DNA of 50,669 nucleotides from positions 1-50,669 of the forward strand of contig JAAYYB010000265.1 of the NCBI GenBank assembly GCA_012515615.1. The letters are read 5' to 3'. This document shows positions 24,807-32,363 of this stretch, in pieces. Both the position numbers and the translations under genes were made by a program. Numbering within the stretch: position 1 is the first letter of the stretch; every line of letters starts with the position of its first letter. The notes beneath the pieces were generated by a model that was not told the DNA's origin, made no database searches, and worked only from the letters and a program-made list of their open reading frames with translations. The DNA comes from Fibrobacter sp. GTDB taxonomy: Bacteria; Fibrobacterota; Chitinivibrionia; Chitinivibrionales; Chitinispirillaceae.

Positions 24807-25382
24807 TCAAAGTATCCAGCGGTTACATTCTTTAAGAATAAAGCTCAGGAAAGAATCTGCCTGTTTTTGTAAGTATGGATAGCTTGCTTTAAGTTCCGGC
24901 TTACCTTGATCGTCAACCTGTTGCAAAGCGTTAGGAATAACGAGACGCGGTACATTCATAACATCCATGTTTAAAAAACTGATGAGTGTAACAAGATGGT
25001 CCTGTGCCAGTCCTGTCCCTGCCATAGCCGGAGATATCCCGCTTATGGCGGCAGGTTTCCCTGAAAGAACCTGCGGATCTTTATCGCTGACTGGACGGGA
25101 TAACCAGTCAATAAGGTTTTTTAAAACACCAGGAAAATAGTGATTATACTCAGGCGTGAAGAACCATATCCCGTCTGCGGACTTCACCGCATCACGAACG
25201 CGTTTTACAGCTTGAGGTGCGGGATATTCAATATCCTGATTCAATAAAGGGACATCCTGATACTCGAGCAGCTCAAAATCAGCACGATCGCCGATAAGTT
25301 CTTTCGCTGCTAATGCCAACTGCCGGTTACAGGAATCTTTTCGCAAAGAACCGACGATAGCTAAGATCTTTATTTTTTTCAA
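24807..25382 (-). CDS. NADPH-dependent FMN reductase family flavoprotein
   Basis: A 191-residue flavodoxin-fold oxidoreductase. ILAIVGSLRKDSCNRQLA is the FMN phosphate-binding loop and WFFTPEYNHYFPGVLKN the flavin-ring motif of the NADPH-dependent FMN/quinone/azo reductase family. It would reduce FMN or quinones at the expense of NADPH in the cytosol. The start chosen is a TTG at 25382 with GAGGAG eight bases upstream, giving MKKIKILAIVG. An ATG at 25400 would place six extra residues before the fold and overlap that ribosome-binding site. It follows the pirin gene in the same direction, a common pairing. Confidence 0.88.
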   Translation of the reverse strand: MKKIKILAIVGSLRKDSCNRQLALAAKELIGDRADFELLEYQDVPLLNQDIEYPAPQAVKRVRDAVKSADGIWFFTPEYNHYFPGVLKNLIDWLSRPVSDKDPQVLSGKPAAISGISPAMAGTGLAQDHLVTLISFLNMDVMNVPRLVIPNALQQVDDQGKPELKASYPYLQKQADSFLSFILKECNRWIL

Positions 25383-25390
25383 TTTGATTA

Positions 25391-25396
25391 CTCCTC
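25391..25396 (-). promoter_or_regulatory. Ribosome-binding site that sets the FMN reductase start
   Basis: GAGGAG on the minus strand, eight bases before a TTG at 25382, supports the shorter start over the ATG at 25400. Confidence 0.6.
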
Positions 25397-25410
25397 TCAT
25401 TACCTCATCT

Positions 25411-26250
25411 TCAATAAAATATCTTGTCCTTTAAGAATGTGCCTCTTTCCAAATCTTCGAAGGCTTCATTCAATTCTTCCTTTGTGTTCATGACAATGGG
25501 TCCTCCCCAGGCTACCGGTTCAGACAGAACTTTTGAACTCATAAACAGCACCTGGGCAATTTTGTCTGTTGCCTTTATCTTTACATGGTCACCGGAGGTA
25601 AGTTTTACTGCAGTCTTTTCTTTTACCAACTCGTCACCTATATATGCGTCACCTGAGAGAGTGAACACCATTACAGAATGTTCACTGTCTGTATTTACGA
25701 CCGCAGAAGTTTTCGGGTTAAGATGGATATCATAATAATTCAGTGGAAGGTATTTGCTCATATAACCTTTTCTTCCTTCGAACTCGCCTGCCAACAGCCT
25801 GAGTTTTCCCCAGTCAAACTTTATTTCTTCAATTTCAGAGTTTTTGATGCTGTGATAAGCTGGAGGAGCCATTTTATCCCTTGCGGGAAGATTCAGCCAG
25901 AGCTGTACACCAAGCATACGTTCGGCAGCCGGCAATTTTTCTTCATGCATTATACCGGAACCCGCTGTCATCCATTGAACTTCACCATCACCGATCGTAT
26001 CTTCATTCCCTAAGCTGTCTCTATGAGTCATATAGCCGCGATACACATAACTGATTGTCTCGATGCCTCTGTGCGGATGCATGGGAAATCCCGCTGTGTA
26101 ATCGTCGGGATTTGTGCTGTCGAAGGAATCGAGCATCAATATCGGATCGTATTCCTTTACTGTCCTGTTTCCTAATACTCTGACCAGATTCACTCCAGCC
26201 CCATCCTGCGTTCTATACCCCGTAACCTGTTGCTTGATTTCTCTTTCCAT
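25411..26250 (-). CDS. Pirin family protein
   Basis: A 279-residue bicupin of the pirin family; members include iron-binding regulators and quercetin 2,3-dioxygenases. The N-terminal cupin carries the full metal site: H58 and H60 in MHPHRGIET, H102 and E104 in GIMHEE. The C-terminal cupin (from about 175) lacks metal ligands, as is typical. It lies just upstream of the FMN reductase and was probably co-transcribed with it, suggesting a role in the response to quinones, flavonoids or oxidants. That role is inference. Confidence 0.92.
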   Translation of the reverse strand: MEREIKQQVTGYRTQDGAGVNLVRVLGNRTVKEYDPILMLDSFDSTNPDDYTAGFPMHPHRGIETISYVYRGYMTHRDSLGNEDTIGDGEVQWMTAGSGIMHEEKLPAAERMLGVQLWLNLPARDKMAPPAYHSIKNSEIEEIKFDWGKLRLLAGEFEGRKGYMSKYLPLNYYDIHLNPKTSAVVNTDSEHSVMVFTLSGDAYIGDELVKEKTAVKLTSGDHVKIKATDKIAQVLFMSSKVLSEPVAWGGPIVMNTKEELNEAFEDLERGTFLKDKIFY

Positions 26251-26566
26251 ATACTTAGTCTCCTTGCATATTAGAAAATATTTAATAGCTGATGAATATA
26301 CCCCCGGAACACCACAGATTCTACATTTCTCCGGAACTAACCTTGGTGCTGATACCTCCGAATTGATCGGTAAGCCAGGTGGCAGGGTATTTGAAAGTAA
26401 GGAGCGCTCTCAAAATAATGGATAAATTTCCGCGACTTAAGAAAGTATCTTTAAAAGGGCAAGTTGACCTGGGTGGCACAACCATTCTATGAAATTACCG
26501 GATGACGCCGGATAGATACATCCGGCGCCAGTATGCAGTCATTTCAAGGAACAAAACATCTCACTG
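26251..26566. other. Intergenic region, 316 bp, no gene seen
   Basis: It lies between the pirin start and the GH30 stop. Both strands contain frequent stops and no recognisable protein. It holds the stem-loop at 26506-26527. I see no clear promoter, RNA gene or repeat. Confidence 0.6.
26506..26527 (-). terminator. Stem-loop downstream of the GH30 gene
   Basis: A perfect 8-bp inverted repeat, CGCCGGAT with ATCCGGCG and a 6-base loop, 40 bases past the GH30 stop on the minus strand. No T tract follows, so it may stabilise the mRNA 3' end or act with Rho. Confidence 0.45.
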
Positions 26567-28003
26567 TTAATTTGAAGTATTCAGGATTCTTTTTGCTCCG
26601 GCTTTTTCAGCCTCATTCCCTTTTATGATGTAAATTCCTTGAGTGTACTTATTCAAATTGTGGCTTTGCGAAAGAGTTCCCCGTTTACCGTTGATCAAGT
26701 AAACAAATGATTTTTCGGTACTAGGACGACCTGCGCCGATTTCAAAGTCCGGGGCATTTTTACATTGCCGGATAACGCCGATAGGAATTCCAGCAGATAC
26801 AAATGTACTAACGCTCTGCGCATCGAGTGTAGTTGAAAAGGAATTGTTCGTCGCTGCTATTACACCCTCATTTTTCCCGCTTTTTGATTGTGATGAAGTG
26901 TATTTAGTAGCACTGGTTACCGTTGCGCCAGTAAAACTGATGGTAATATTCTGTGGAGAGTTGGTATTATTCATGGCGACGACGACATTAGAGTCGCCTT
27001 TAAAGGCAACAGCATACACTCCGTTTTGCGGGCTATAGGTTGCATCGACACGGACATAACCCGGACGAACCCATTTCGAAAACTGGCCAAGAACCCAGGC
27101 CCTGTGGTTCGGGGCGTTATTGAACCAGAGAGCTTCTTTGCCACTGCTTTTAGAATCATAGGTCATCCACCACCATACATATGCACTGAAATCATTGTTC
27201 ATGCAATCAAAAAGTTCTTTTGCAAACCTCATACAGGAACCGGCGTCATCGTTATCAAAGTAGTGTTCAGTCTGCCAGATGTGCTTTCCAAGATCCAGTG
27301 CTTTTGTGTACTTCTTAGGTCCACTTCCGTACAGGTGTGCGCCAATGTACGTTATGTTCGCTGCTGCAACAGGATCATTAAGTGTTGGATCTGATAGTTC
27401 AGTCCTGAATGCGAACGATTCCGGAAGCAGGATTGGTTTACCAACCTGGGGTGCATAGGTTTTACAGAAATCAAGAAAATTCTGTGCAGTCCAGGTGCAG
27501 CCTTCGTAGTTTACCGATTGAGCATAGTCCGGTTCGTTTTCGAGTGACATGATATCGACGTTGTCTTCGCCGCAGTATGTCCAGAAACTCTTCAAATGGG
27601 CCGCAACCTCTGTAAATTTGGCGGGGTTTATATATCCCTTTATAGTACTGTTGTTAGTTGTCAATGCCTTCGGATACGCCCATGGTGATGCAAACACTGT
27701 CGCGCCTCTTGCCTTTGCTTTCTCAGCGTTGGATTTTTCATCCCCCCATGCGGTGTTTGATGGATCTATACGCAGACGCAGAATAGTGAAGCCAACCTGA
27801 TCGGGACCATTATTGTAAAGACCGTCCATCATTGCATCGGTCAGTTTCCCCGACCACGCGCTGGATCCACCAAAACCATCAATTACCTGGTGGCTTTTCG
27901 TAAAATCAACTGCAACATTTCCAGCCAACAGACTGGTGCATAGTCCAAGAACAAAAAAAACTGCTGATAACATTCTCGAAAAAAACAGTTCTTTCTGACT
28001 CAT
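26567..28003 (-). CDS. Secreted GH30 family glycosidase (xylanase-type) with sorting tail
   Basis: A 478-residue protein with a signal peptide (about 1-28), a GH30 (beta/alpha)8 domain with its side beta-sandwich (to about 400) and a C-terminal tail. The acid/base is E157 in MSLENEPDYAQ and the nucleophile E246 in HIWQTEHYFD; the length and FGGSSAWSG start fit the bacterial glucuronoxylanase subgroup, but I cannot confirm the glucuronate-binding Arg. The tail YLINGKRG...TQGIYIIKG...KRIL resembles the T9SS-type sorting domain. The enzyme would cut xylan outside the cell. A strong GGGGAGGGG ribosome-binding site precedes the ATG. It is monocistronic. Confidence 0.87.
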   Translation of the reverse strand: MSQKELFFSRMLSAVFFVLGLCTSLLAGNVAVDFTKSHQVIDGFGGSSAWSGKLTDAMMDGLYNNGPDQVGFTILRLRIDPSNTAWGDEKSNAEKAKARGATVFASPWAYPKALTTNNSTIKGYINPAKFTEVAAHLKSFWTYCGEDNVDIMSLENEPDYAQSVNYEGCTWTAQNFLDFCKTYAPQVGKPILLPESFAFRTELSDPTLNDPVAAANITYIGAHLYGSGPKKYTKALDLGKHIWQTEHYFDNDDAGSCMRFAKELFDCMNNDFSAYVWWWMTYDSKSSGKEALWFNNAPNHRAWVLGQFSKWVRPGYVRVDATYSPQNGVYAVAFKGDSNVVVAMNNTNSPQNITISFTGATVTSATKYTSSQSKSGKNEGVIAATNNSFSTTLDAQSVSTFVSAGIPIGVIRQCKNAPDFEIGAGRPSTEKSFVYLINGKRGTLSQSHNLNKYTQGIYIIKGNEAEKAGAKRILNTSN

Positions 28004-28024
28004 AATTCCCCTCCCCCCACAAAA

Positions 28025-28053
28025 AATTTAGAGTTCAAATAACCTTTTGACAA
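28025..28053 (-). promoter_or_regulatory. Promoter of the GH30 gene
   Basis: On the minus strand TTGTCA (28048-28053, five of six consensus bases) and TAAATT (28025-28030) are separated by 17 bp. The predicted leader is about 15 bases and contains the purine-rich ribosome-binding site at 28008-28018. Confidence 0.45.
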
Positions 28054-28200
28054 CATCACAGATCTCCCAAAATCCGGCATCAAAAAGTGTTGTATTGATA
28101 TAAAATAAGCTCAGTGATATCATTTTTCTTAAATTTTTGAATTTTTATCCTGTTTCTTTGAAAAGCAGAGCATTTCTGTAATCAGATAAAAATCTGTCCT

Positions 28201-28279
28201 GACAGGCGGAACTGAAAGACCGCCCCGGGAAAGTTTGTTTTTATCACACCGGGGCTGTTCAAATCAAGTCATCTTCAGA
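28201..28279. repeat. Dispersed structured repeat, copy 2
   Basis: Second copy of the element at 24588-24669. Here the stem is perfect: GCCCCGG (28222-28228) with CCGGGGC (28249-28255) around a 20-base AT-rich loop, with an additional GGCGG / CCGCC pairing at its left end. Its right edge reaches the stop codon of the PRPP-synthetase-like gene. The remaining part of the gap, 28054-28200, is AT-rich with no gene seen. Confidence 0.7.
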
Positions 28280-29408
28280 GCAGGTGCCCCTCAGAGGCTT
28301 TGTAAAGTTCACTTACTGACTGGTTGTAGTGCAGGTGGTTAATTGTGGCTGCAAATCTTCTTGCCAGTGAGTGAACCTTCAGGAATGGCAGTTTTGTGAT
28401 CGCCGGGATCTGGGGTATGGAATCTGTAGTGTGGAACTCCCTGAGACCGAATTTCTCATGGAGCTCTACAAGACGGGGAATGTATTCCTCTCTTAGTTTC
28501 ATGTGGCTCACAGCTGCGTAGATCTCATGTACTCCGTTCTGATAAAGCCACCTGCAGGCGTTAATAATTGATGAACCGGTGACGGTCTCATCATCAGTGA
28601 TGATTGCTATTTTTTTATTGCTCAAATCACCAATGATTCCAAGCAGGTTTGCGCGATCTTTTCCAGGCCGGAACTTGTTAGCGATTGCATAGGGAATATC
28701 CATGGCATCGGAGAAATGAACTGTAAGCTTTGCGCCGCCTGCATCGGTGGACACAGCCACTACATCATCGCGTCCCTTGAACTGACTGAAAATGTCCAGA
28801 AACAGATCCAGCCCACTGAGTGCTACAAGCATCATCTCCGGCTCATAGAAGCCATAGAGAGAGAGGGCGTGGGGGTGATAGGTGAGGTGAACCCCGGCAC
28901 CGGCTACTTTCAACTGATCGGCAAACAGACTTGCCAATGTTGCTTCACGAGCAAGGAAGCTTGGCTTGTCCTGTCTGGAATAAGGGTAATAGGGAGTAAC
29001 TACGGTTATGCTCTTTGCTCTGTGCGCCCTAAGGGTCCTGATCACCTGAAGGAGCTGCTGGATGTTTTCATTAATTGTATTTGGAGTAATGTACTCATGG
29101 GCGCATTGGAAAACATAAGCATTTGAGCCGGCGACATGGTGATTCAATCTGGGACATGTTTCTTTGTCAGCGAAAATTGTGGTAACCGGCTCATCATAGC
29201 TTCCAAGCATCGGGATGCTTTCCAGTTCGCTGTTGTTTTCCCTGAGCATCTGTTCGTATTCAGATTTCACTGACTGGGCAAAACCGATTCCGGTATTGCA
29301 GGCGATAAAGAGAAGCCAGCCGTTTGGCCCCGAAAGAGTTCTCTTCTTTAATTGATCAAATTTTTCAGGGGTAACAAACTGTTTATAGAAAATTTCTGTT
29401 TGATCCAT
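28275..29408 (-). CDS. Divergent ribose-phosphate pyrophosphokinase (PRPP synthetase) family protein
   Basis: A 377-residue protein of the PRPP synthetase/phosphoribosyltransferase fold, longer than standard Prs (about 315). VTPYYPYSRQDK is the ATP-binding segment, IANKFRPGK corresponds to the flexible loop with the catalytic Lys, and IAIITDDETVTGSSI is the PRPP-binding loop, where standard Prs reads V-D-D-x-x-D-T-G-G-T. The standard metal-site sequence D-L-H-A is replaced by YHPHALS. It may make PRPP from ribose 5-phosphate and ATP or be a specialised relative. GGAG lies eight bases before the ATG. It is the third gene of the thiC-prmA operon; PRPP feeds nucleotide and cofactor synthesis. 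Confidence 0.75.
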   Translation of the reverse strand: MDQTEIFYKQFVTPEKFDQLKKRTLSGPNGWLLFIACNTGIGFAQSVKSEYEQMLRENNSELESIPMLGSYDEPVTTIFADKETCPRLNHHVAGSNAYVFQCAHEYITPNTINENIQQLLQVIRTLRAHRAKSITVVTPYYPYSRQDKPSFLAREATLASLFADQLKVAGAGVHLTYHPHALSLYGFYEPEMMLVALSGLDLFLDIFSQFKGRDDVVAVSTDAGGAKLTVHFSDAMDIPYAIANKFRPGKDRANLLGIIGDLSNKKIAIITDDETVTGSSIINACRWLYQNGVHEIYAAVSHMKLREEYIPRLVELHEKFGLREFHTTDSIPQIPAITKLPFLKVHSLARRFAATINHLHYNQSVSELYKASEGHLL

Positions 29409-29429
29409 TTTTATTCTCCTTAATGAATC

Positions 29430-30287
29430 TTAACCTCTGCGGAAAATTCCGCTCCACCACTCATTTTCCGTTTCATCGCTGCTGAGTCTGCATCCGATGG
29501 CAGAAGCGCTTTCTATTGCTTCGATTTTTTCTTCTTTTAGAATTCCTGACCAGATCATTACTCCACCGCTTTTCAGCAGCTGTGCCACCCGGGGCAGAAG
29601 CGGCTTTGATTCAGTGATCAGCATATTCATTATGACAACGTCGAAAAGAGTTTTGCTGTTAAGACTGTCAAGTGTCCCGATCAGGAAGTCAATTTTTCTT
29701 CGGGGAGGGTTAAGAGAACGGTTTTCAGAGAGATTCTCGAGGCAGTCTTTATCAATTTCCACACCCAGCCCAACAGATGAGCCGCAGAGATCTGCTACAA
29801 AACAGAGGATTCCCGATCCGGTTCCGATATCCAGGACCATTTTGTCCTTGAGGAGTTCTTTTGATGAAAGCAGTGCCCGCGCTGCAAGGCGGGTTGTTTC
29901 ATGGTGCCCTGTTCCAAAGGCCATCTTAGGTTCTATTTTTATCCAGATATCATTTTCTGCCGTTGCCGGGGGGAGCCAGAGAGGGGAAACCCAGACCCCA
30001 GGGGCAAGGAGCGCCGGCTGCATCGATTCGCGCCATTTTTTGTTCCAGTCCTGGTTCTCCACTTCGCTGATTGTAATGTCTGTTAAAGGATTACGGCTTT
30101 TAAGATCCTCTGAGGCACACAGAGCCGTTTGCCTGTCCTGGAAATAAGCAGTAACCTGTACGCCTTCTTTTACGGTCTTCTCTTCGTTTCCAAGGACACC
30201 TATGGAATACCAGTATCCCTGAAGCGGATCCAGTTCTATCTCCGGGATAATAGTGCTTACGCAGAATGTGGGCTTTTTTTCTCTCAT
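29430..30287 (-). CDS. prmA: Ribosomal protein L11 methyltransferase
   Basis: A 285-residue class I methyltransferase that trimethylates ribosomal protein L11. The N-terminal L11-binding domain is followed by KIEPKMAFGTGHHETTRLA, the PrmA signature, and by VLDIGTGSGILCFVA (SAM motif I) and VVIMNMLITE (catalytic-site NxL type motif). It overlaps the thiC stop by four bases and lies 21 bp before the PRPP-synthetase-like gene, so all three form one transcription unit. Confidence 0.92.
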   Translation of the reverse strand: MREKKPTFCVSTIIPEIELDPLQGYWYSIGVLGNEEKTVKEGVQVTAYFQDRQTALCASEDLKSRNPLTDITISEVENQDWNKKWRESMQPALLAPGVWVSPLWLPPATAENDIWIKIEPKMAFGTGHHETTRLAARALLSSKELLKDKMVLDIGTGSGILCFVADLCGSSVGLGVEIDKDCLENLSENRSLNPPRRKIDFLIGTLDSLNSKTLFDVVIMNMLITESKPLLPRVAQLLKSGGVMIWSGILKEEKIEAIESASAIGCRLSSDETENEWWSGIFRRG

Positions 30288-31582
30288 GATGTTACCGATT
30301 TGGATCGTCTGATAGCACAGAACTCACCGCACATACTGCAGAGGGATGAATCCTCACTTGGTGGAAGAGACTGCCTGTAGCTGCGTGCTTTTTGGGGATC
30401 TATGCAGAGGGAGAGCATGCGCTCCCAGTCAAGGTCAACCTTTGCCCTGGAGATTGAATGGTCCCATTCGATTGCATGTGGATTTCCCCGTGCTATATCA
30501 GCCGCATGTGCCGCGATTCTTGATGCAATAACCCCCTCACGCACATCGTCAATTGAAGGAAGGCGGAGATGTTCGGCGGGTGTGACATAACATAGGAAGT
30601 CAGCACCGGCCATCCCGGCAACAGCACCGCCGATTGCAGCGGAGATGTGGTCATATCCCGGGGACACATCTGTAACAAGCGGGCCAAGCACATAGAAAGG
30701 TGCATTGTCGCACAAGGTTTTTTGTATCTGCATATTTGCAGCGACCTGATTAAGCGGAACGTGTCCGGGTCCCTCAACAAAAACTCCGACGTTTTTGTCT
30801 CTTGCTCTCTTTACCAGGTCTCCCAGAATAATCAACTCTTCAATCTGCACACGGTCTGTCGCATCATATAAAGCACCCGGGCGGAAGCCGTCACCAAGAC
30901 TCACCGCGACATCGTACTCTGCAAGGATATCAAGGAGGCGGTCGTACTGCTCATAAAGGGGATTTTCCTTTTTATTGCAATGTATCCATTCCATTATAAT
31001 AGTACCGCCTCTGCTTGTAGCTCCGGCAAGTCTTTTTACCTCTTTAAAGCGTGAGACAGTCTGCTGGATGACTCCACAATGAAGTGTAAGGAAGTCTACT
31101 CCCTGTCTGCAATGATCTTCTATAACAGCGAACATGTCATCGGCTGTGATCTGCAGGACAGATTTGCCTTCTCCCCGTGCCTTTGTTGCCATCTCGTAAA
31201 GGGGGACAGTTCCCACGGCTACACTGCACTGCTTCAGGATTTCTTTCCTGATTGCGGCAAGATCACCGGAAGTAGACAGATCCATAATCGCATCGGCACC
31301 ATGGTTTATAGCTACATTCATTTTCTCAATCTCGTCACTGATTTCCGAATGAGAAGAGGATGTTCCGATGTTAGCGTTGATTTTGATGCGGGATGGTGAA
31401 CCAATAACAAGCGGCTCAATTGAACGGAGCCGGTTTTTTACCAGAACCACTGTCCCCTCAGCTATTAAACTGCACAGTTTCTCAGGGGGGATCCCTTCAA
31501 GTGCTGATGCGCGTTTGATCTCATCTGTGATTATACCGGCTTTGGCATTCTGTACTCTAGTCACTCTTTTACTCCACTTCAT
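30284..31582 (-). CDS. thiC: Phosphomethylpyrimidine synthase (ThiC), short type
   Basis: A 432-residue radical SAM enzyme converting aminoimidazole ribotide to the thiamin pyrimidine HMP-P. SRGGTIIMEWIHCNKKENP, LGDGFRPGALYDATD and VEGPGHVPLNQ are family signatures. The C-terminal cluster motif reads CSMCGEFC, that is C-x2-C-x3-C, where the best-known ThiC proteins have C-x2-C-x4-C. The short form without the long N-terminal domain is typical of anaerobes. A paralogue family, 5-hydroxybenzimidazole synthase (BzaF), has the same length and cannot be excluded. No other thi gene and no TPP riboswitch lie nearby. It leads the operon with prmA and the PRPP-synthetase-like gene. Confidence 0.9.
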   Translation of the reverse strand: MKWSKRVTRVQNAKAGIITDEIKRASALEGIPPEKLCSLIAEGTVVLVKNRLRSIEPLVIGSPSRIKINANIGTSSSHSEISDEIEKMNVAINHGADAIMDLSTSGDLAAIRKEILKQCSVAVGTVPLYEMATKARGEGKSVLQITADDMFAVIEDHCRQGVDFLTLHCGVIQQTVSRFKEVKRLAGATSRGGTIIMEWIHCNKKENPLYEQYDRLLDILAEYDVAVSLGDGFRPGALYDATDRVQIEELIILGDLVKRARDKNVGVFVEGPGHVPLNQVAANMQIQKTLCDNAPFYVLGPLVTDVSPGYDHISAAIGGAVAGMAGADFLCYVTPAEHLRLPSIDDVREGVIASRIAAHAADIARGNPHAIEWDHSISRAKVDLDWERMLSLCIDPQKARSYRQSLPPSEDSSLCSMCGEFCAIRRSKSVTS

Positions 31583-31872
31583 TGATGAATTGCATTTTCA
31601 GTGTTTTTCCGATAGGATAGAGCGGACTAACTGAAAAAACTGTAGAAATAGGAGTAATAAAATAGATCTGTGTTAGATAAATAACTCTAAAATTTATGGC
31701 ATGGCTTATGCGGATTGAATATTAAATGACCTTACCCTTGTAAAAGTCATCCTCAAATGTTATTATTAACCTTTAACTTGATAGCTTCAGATCAGCAATA
31801 TTTATGAGATGTTGAATCTCGGAAATCACCTGATCTATTTTAGGTAATTTGCCGATACAGATGGAGGAATAA
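31583..31872. other. Divergent intergenic region between thiC and the dksA-like gene
   Basis: 290 bp, AT-rich. On the thiC side I looked for the conserved TPP riboswitch (thi-box) core and did not find it. Only weak promoter-like hexamers are present on either strand (for example TTGATA at 31778-31783), so I do not call one. Confidence 0.5.
31863..31867 (+). promoter_or_regulatory. Ribosome-binding site of the dksA-like frame
   Basis: GGAGG five bases before the ATG at 31873. This strong site points to initiation at 31873, even though that frame meets a TAG eight codons later. Confidence 0.75.
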
Positions 31873-32274
31873 ATGGCAGCTAAGAAACTTACTAAATAGC
31901 AGCTGGACTATTTCAAAGAAAAGCTTCTTTCCGAGAAGCAGAAAGTTCTTGAAGAGATGGATGAGTTGCAGCAGAGCAATCTCAAACAGTCCATCTCCGA
32001 TTCTGCCGGAGAGATTTCCCGTTACAGCTATCATCTGGGCGATGTCGCATCCCTGTCCTACGGAAGAGAGTTTTCCATGGGTCTTGCTGAGCGCCAGCAG
32101 AAATATCTCGAGCAGATTGATGAAGCTCTTATGAGAATCGAAGAGGGAACTTACGGAATCTGTAAAGTTACCGGTGAGCTGATCGCTGTTGAGAGACTCG
32201 ATGAAGTCCCGGTAGCAAAGTATTCGGTCAAGGGAAAAGAAATACTGGAGAAACGCAAACGTCAGGGTGCATAG
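31873..32274 (+). CDS. DksA/TraR-family protein, interrupted by an in-frame TAG at codon 9
   Basis: From the ATG at 31873, which has a strong ribosome-binding site, the frame reads MAAKKLTK, then TAG (31897-31899), then QLDYFKEKLLSEKQ and on without a break to 32274. The sequence after the stop keeps the N-terminal coiled coil of DksA-like proteins, so the TAG lies inside the gene. The C-terminal part has the Zn-finger region in its one-cysteine form (YGICKVTGELI, then VPVAKYSVKG), as in Bacteroidetes-type members. The family binds RNA polymerase and tunes transcription with ppGpp. Options are a nonsense mutation, sequencing error, read-through, or initiation at the ATG at 31957, which would give 105 residues without the first coil half but has a poor ribosome-binding site. 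Confidence 0.7.
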
Positions 32275-32298
32275 CCCCTCTTCTCCATCTGTTCAGAT

Positions 32299-32327
32299 AG
32301 TTCCCGGTCCAATGCGGTCCGGGAACT
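32299..32327 (+). terminator. Stem-loop between the dksA-like gene and the Omp85 gene
   Basis: A perfect 9-bp inverted repeat, AGTTCCCGG with CCGGGAACT and an 11-base loop, 25 bases past the dksA-like stop. No T tract follows; it may be a Rho-assisted terminator or an mRNA-stabilising hairpin. Confidence 0.5.
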
Positions 32328-32363
32328 GCCCCAGAATAAGTAGTAACAAGAAGTTTACATGAA

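Noticed and set aside
24524..24835. Plus-strand open frame of 103 codons
   Set aside because: It covers the antisense ends of two genes and the dispersed repeat, and has no ribosome-binding site or protein-like pattern.
24588..28279. Transposon or genomic island bounded by the two repeat copies
   Set aside because: The copies are in the same orientation around three ordinary genes (FMN reductase, pirin, GH30); there is no transposase or integrase, and base composition looks like the neighbours. A duplication or transposition event remains possible but unsupported.
31583..31760. TPP riboswitch upstream of thiC
   Set aside because: On the minus strand I find none of the conserved thi-box core sequences, only AT-rich DNA.
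31873..32274. Genome-wide recoding of TAG
   Set aside because: Several clear genes here end in TAG at the expected C-terminus (for example those ending at 4717, 5429 and 12554), so TAG works as a stop.
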